Source: Flavobacterium sp. 140616W15
GTDB taxonomy: Bacteria > Bacteroidota > Bacteroidia > Flavobacteriales > Flavobacteriaceae
Reading direction: 5' to 3'
NCBI RefSeq assembly: GCF_003668995.1
Contig: NZ_CP033068.1
Span: 806,001 to 870,000, forward strand
DNA length: 64,000 bases
Below the pieces are notes generated by a model. The model saw only the letters and a list, made by a program, of their open reading frames with translations. It was not told the DNA's origin and searched no databases. Both the position numbers and the translations under genes were made by a program. Below, in pieces: positions 61,401 through 64,000 of this stretch (the stretch's first letter is position 1; each line of letters begins with the position of its first letter).

Positions 61401-64000
61401 ATTAGGAGGAAACCGTTTTAGAGCGAGTTTCATAGCAGCAGGTCCATTTACAAGTGTTCATATTAAATTAGAAGGGTTAGCTCTTTTGTTAGCAGGATTA
61501 GATATTTATGAAGCTTCTTATAGATATCCAAATGCTACAATAACTGGAGCAGTAGATCCAATTTGTGCAGGGCAATCTACTACATTAACAGCTACAGCTA
61601 CAGGTACACAAACATTTACTTGGTATGATGTAGCAACTGGTGGGACTGCTTTAGCAACTAATATAAACACTTATACAACGGGATCATTAACAGGAACTAA
61701 AACATTTTATTTAGAAGCTAGTCGTGGAGTTACACCGTGTTTGAATACTAATCGTCAGGCTATTACAGTAACTGTGTTGCCTATTCCTATAGAAAGTGAT
61801 ATTACGATAACAACTCCTTTAACCGCTACTTGTGCGGGAGGTGCTGTATTGTCTCCAACATCTACATTTGCAGGAGCAACATTTAAATATTATACAGATC
61901 AAAGTAAAACTCAGGAAATTATATCAGGAACAGTAGCGGGAGTAACGTATTTAAAAGACGCTACAACTGGAGCGCTTACCATTAGCGGACTTATTGCTTC
62001 TAACTCTCCTTATAAATATTATGTTTCAGTACTTAATGGAGGTATTTGCGAAAATATAGACGGTGCTTTAAAAGAAGTTGTAGTAAATTTTCCAGCAGGT
62101 TCAGACTTGACAGTTACTGCAACTTTGGCTGGTTGTGCTAAAGTAAACTTAAAAGATGCTATCACAAATTTTGATACATCAGGAAATACAACATATACTT
62201 TCTTTGATGCTGCAAATGCACCAATAACAGACCAGGCTGCAGCAAATATTACTATAGGTGGTGATTACTGGATTCAAGCTCAAACAACTGGTATTGATTG
62301 TCCATCTGTGAAAGAAAAAGTAACGGTTACAATTAATCAGTTACCTACTTTAACAGCAGTAACAAGTTCGGTGGTTGTGAATTTAGGTGCTTCTGTACCT
62401 TTATCCGCAACTTCAAATGGAACAGTTACATGGTACGATCCATCAGGAAATCCTATACCATCAAATAATACAGGTGCACTAAATACTGTTGGTGTTTTTA
62501 CTTATACAGTAATTGCGAGTAATGGAACTTGTACAAATAGTCAGACTATTACAATTACTGTTATAGACCCTGCTAGTTGTGATCCATTATTAGAAAGAGA
62601 ATATGCTACGACTCAGCAATGGGGAACTATTATTACTGGAGGCGTTACAAATGAAACTAATGGGGCAGATGGTAACCCTAAAACATATTCAACAATAACA
62701 ACTGGTATAGGGCTTTTGGGTATCGGAACTACATGGCAAAATTTACAATGGCCTACAACTATTGCTAAAGGAACTCCAGTTACAGTTAAGTTAGGTGCAG
62801 AGTATAGTGGGGTAGCTTTAGGACAAGGTGTTACAGTGATAGGAACTAAACGTGATGGTCTAGGGAACCCAATTGATATTGGAACTTTACAATCTGTATC
62901 TGGATCATTATTAAATTTATTATCAGGTCAAAACTCATTTGAATACACATTTGTTCCATCAGATATTTCAGGGCCTAAAGCTTATGACGGTATTCGAGTA
63001 CAAATGGGATCAATCTTAGGTGTAGCACAAAATATTAATGTATATGATGCATATTATGATAAAACCGTTACCCAGATAACTTGTGGACAAGGAGATATCG
63101 AAGATGTTTTCTTTGGTGTAAAAGAAATAGGTGTTGGAGCATTAACAGCTACTGTTGGAGTTTCGAATGCATGGAACATAGCTGATAATGATGTAGCAAC
63201 TTATGCTACTATGTTTAGTGGAGTGGGGGTTCTTGCTGCGGCACAGCTTACAGCAACTTTTAGAACACCATCTATGGTTGGAGATAGTCTTAGAATAATA
63301 ATTTCTAAACCAGGAACTGTCTTGAATCTTAATTTACTTACTGGATTTAATATTCAGCTTTATTTAGGAAATACTGCTATTGGTGCTCCTATCCTAAACG
63401 ATAGTAGTTTATTGACCTTAAAATTACTTTCGGGAGATACAATGGCAATGACAATTTTAGCTCCTCAAACCCAGCCATATGATAGAGTCACAATATCTTT
63501 TGGAGGTGTTGTAAGTGTATTAGATCAGCTTAGAGTTCATAATATTGACCGTGTAACAAATACTAAAGTCCTTGGAGGAGACGATAATAATATGATCACG
63601 GTCTGCCCCGGTAGCACTATAACATTAGAAGTGCCCCCTGCCAATTGTTCGACTTATAAATGGTATGATTCTCCAACTGGAGGAAATTTCCTTGCCGATG
63701 GTCAGACATATACGCTTCCAGCAATATTAGCAGCAGGTACTTATAAATATTATATCCAACCAATTCGCTATGGCTGTGCAGCTCTTGCGAGAGGGGAAGT
63801 GACTGTAGTTGTTAGAGCTACAACTCCAGTAAGTACAATATTAAATGTAAAAATTAACGATGGAAGCGATACTATTATTTGTGCTGGAGATGGAAAAGTT
63901 AAGTTAGAAGCAGATTTAGCTGCTACTCCTGTACTTAATAATATAGTATACCATTGGTATAGTTTTGATGGTACAAATAGTAATTTAATTGTAGGAGAAA
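58495..64000 (+). CDS. Giant modular surface protein with Ig-like and jelly-roll domains (partial)
   Basis: The frame is open from ATG 58495 to the right edge (1835 codons, no stop). A signal peptide covers residues about 1-34 (…LIPFSSSFSQ). Two module types alternate. Type 1 is an Ig-like/PKD-like repeat of about 80-90 aa with the motif (T/D)WYDAATGG…L…YTTPxLT…TYYVEA…GC. It recurs near nt 59.15, 59.41, 59.66, 60.38, 60.64, 60.9, 61.62 and 63.66 kb. Type 2 is a ~170-aa jelly-roll-like domain with a Cys-rich start (e.g. CLLCSPNN, CLLCGSTN) and GLLDISALS. It recurs near 58.6, 59.83, 61.06, 62.58 and 63.1 kb. Such flavobacterial proteins are T9SS-exported adhesins or gliding-related surface proteins; the sorting domain should lie beyond the window. 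Confidence 0.85.
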   Translation, partial: MKTFFLTIKKGAFLQNYLWLFLILIPFSSSFSQNFCRPDSQTNSVGGVLCVGMSVTTPDDAFDGNMATFASISNVLGLACFAQETFHFNQTAKAGDQIVVYFNTGNGVLEADLLTNGTIRAKNGAANVGPAVALSSGILNLQILDDVNKIGVIKYTLPGDANSVQIQSGGLLSAFLSLRIYEVRLQFAKPTIVGGNTQAVCSGQPITLTATAAAGTTLAWYDSPTSTTPLSNINTFTTPALTTATTYYVSSSRNVGCESDERVPVTINITNPILPNIDSSGTVICSTGPTQSTTLSVINPVPGTIYTWYSAGGAFIASGNTLTRTVPIGVSNFFVEAAIGACKTPTRTPVSVTSTQVPAVPIVLTRSVSILSGQNATLNASSTDPSVTFDWYDAATGGTKLLANSPTYTTPILTANKTYYVEAVSATGGCVSATRVAINITVSTNPLGGCQDANSQQTAQNGLCLLCSPNNPNNSVDENVNTATTLSVPVGLVTGWIQQTLQFNNSGQAGDVITVDLEIPTGLLDISALSYISLATYNGATYNNDRVAVNSSLLNIQLLTGNRFKASLIAGSAFDRVEIRLGGLATLVSSLNIYGASYKFKARTITGNTTICSGQTTTLTSSATLDETIKWYDALTGGNLLSSTNAYTTLPLTVNTTYYIEVTRNGCVNSERFPVTVTVNNPVAPTTVVAVPLNLCSGQSSTLTIQSPVAGTTYKWYDESAGGNLVFTGTTYTTPGLTASVTYHVEAVIGSCSSPARTPVHVNVNPVPAVPTIALSTVVIQSGQNVTLQVTNPVTDVAYDWYDAPTNGNLLSSGTTSYTPSPSLITNKSFYIAARSTTTDCTNGTRAVINVVISNSINSCLLANSQVTSRGGTTNCLLCGSTNNGASVDGNNATAANLSIPVGLLGDYMQQALTFPTVGQAGDIIDVELGIPVGLLDISALSNVSLQSFNLASPNADLTTINSLLNVQLLGGNRFRASFIAAGPFTSVHIKLEGLALLLAGLDIYEASYRYPNATITGAVDPICAGQSTTLTATATGTQTFTWYDVATGGTALATNINTYTTGSLTGTKTFYLEASRGVTPCLNTNRQAITVTVLPIPIESDITITTPLTATCAGGAVLSPTSTFAGATFKYYTDQSKTQEIISGTVAGVTYLKDATTGALTISGLIASNSPYKYYVSVLNGGICENIDGALKEVVVNFPAGSDLTVTATLAGCAKVNLKDAITNFDTSGNTTYTFFDAANAPITDQAAANITIGGDYWIQAQTTGIDCPSVKEKVTVTINQLPTLTAVTSSVVVNLGASVPLSATSNGTVTWYDPSGNPIPSNNTGALNTVGVFTYTVIASNGTCTNSQTITITVIDPASCDPLLEREYATTQQWGTIITGGVTNETNGADGNPKTYSTITTGIGLLGIGTTWQNLQWPTTIAKGTPVTVKLGAEYSGVALGQGVTVIGTKRDGLGNPIDIGTLQSVSGSLLNLLSGQNSFEYTFVPSDISGPKAYDGIRVQMGSILGVAQNINVYDAYYDKTVTQITCGQGDIEDVFFGVKEIGVGALTATVGVSNAWNIADNDVATYATMFSGVGVLAAAQLTATFRTPSMVGDSLRIIISKPGTVLNLNLLTGFNIQLYLGNTAIGAPILNDSSLLTLKLLSGDTMAMTILAPQTQPYDRVTISFGGVVSVLDQLRVHNIDRVTNTKVLGGDDNNMITVCPGSTITLEVPPANCSTYKWYDSPTGGNFLADGQTYTLPAILAAGTYKYYIQPIRYGCAALARGEVTVVVRATTPVSTILNVKINDGSDTIICAGDGKVKLEADLAATPVLNNIVYHWYSFDGTNSNLIVGE

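Noticed and set aside
1..64000. tRNA, rRNA or tmRNA genes
   Set aside because: No cloverleaf, GGTTCRA-type T-loop with acceptor stem, or rRNA motif was recognised in any intergenic region by eye.

Overview
The window comes from an AT-rich chromosome of a Flavobacterium-type bacterium (Bacteroidota, Flavobacteriaceae). The evidence is: promoters of the TTG-N19-TAnnTTTG type, with 19-base spacers, in front of rpsA, the LRR gene and rpsF; secreted proteins with C-terminal type IX secretion (T9SS) sorting domains; flavobacterial families (double DUF1599, BT_3928-like DoxX/MauE, DUF6495, DUF6660, RND-TolC fusions); a chromosomal subclass B1 metallo-beta-lactamase; and a recurrent flavobacterial intergenic palindromic repeat. 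No tRNA, rRNA, CRISPR array or intact insertion sequence was seen.

Layout. (1) 0-22.7 kb is ordinary chromosome: rpsA; a secreted LRR protein bracketed by two ~260-285 bp direct repeats; ExbD; OsmC and an MddA-like membrane methyltransferase; a 1011-aa T9SS exported protein; a minus-strand TlpA-like/tpiA/DUF1599/DoxX neighbourhood; folP; a frameshifted lipoprotein gene; rlmH; a secreted adenosine deaminase with a small ABM protein; and a stress-type operon pirin-pirin-OsmC-GNAT. (2) 22.7-37.9 kb is an accessory island, almost all on the minus strand. It is a mosaic of short genes, lipoproteins, MORN/YwqK-like proteins and truncated or frameshifted C-terminal ends of larger proteins (two with zincin-type metallopeptidase motifs). 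Each broken C-terminus sits 12 bases or less (once 13) upstream of an intact small gene, and cassettes are separated by related hairpins or repeats. I read this as an array of displaced polymorphic-effector tips with their immunity genes. The island also holds a compact endonuclease V-like gene, a REP-associated transposase remnant, and a ~100-bp fragment of the neighbouring metal ATPase gene. (3) 38-46.6 kb is a heavy-metal efflux operon: DUF6660 protein, a CzcA-type RND pump fused to a TolC-type channel, a CzcB-type adaptor, a SAM methyltransferase and a Zn/Cd/Co P-type ATPase. (4) 46.8-56.6 kb is again core: AlkC-like DNA repair protein, nadC, YihY, DUF2147, B1 metallo-beta-lactamase, priA, a LytTR response regulator, rpsF-rpsR-rplI and a DUF6495 protein. 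(5) 56.6-64 kb has a CI/LexA-like regulator, a 1.2-kb gene-free stretch with a 13-bp inverted repeat, and the first 1835 codons of a giant modular surface protein that runs off the right edge.

The core blocks show no unusual decay, apart from one homopolymer frameshift at 16.92 kb and one apparent loss of a stop between DUF1599 and the DoxX protein. Frameshifts and nonsense breaks concentrate in the island and only in the effector-like fragments; the adjacent small genes are open. That argues for relaxed selection on the effector ends and retained selection on the partner genes.
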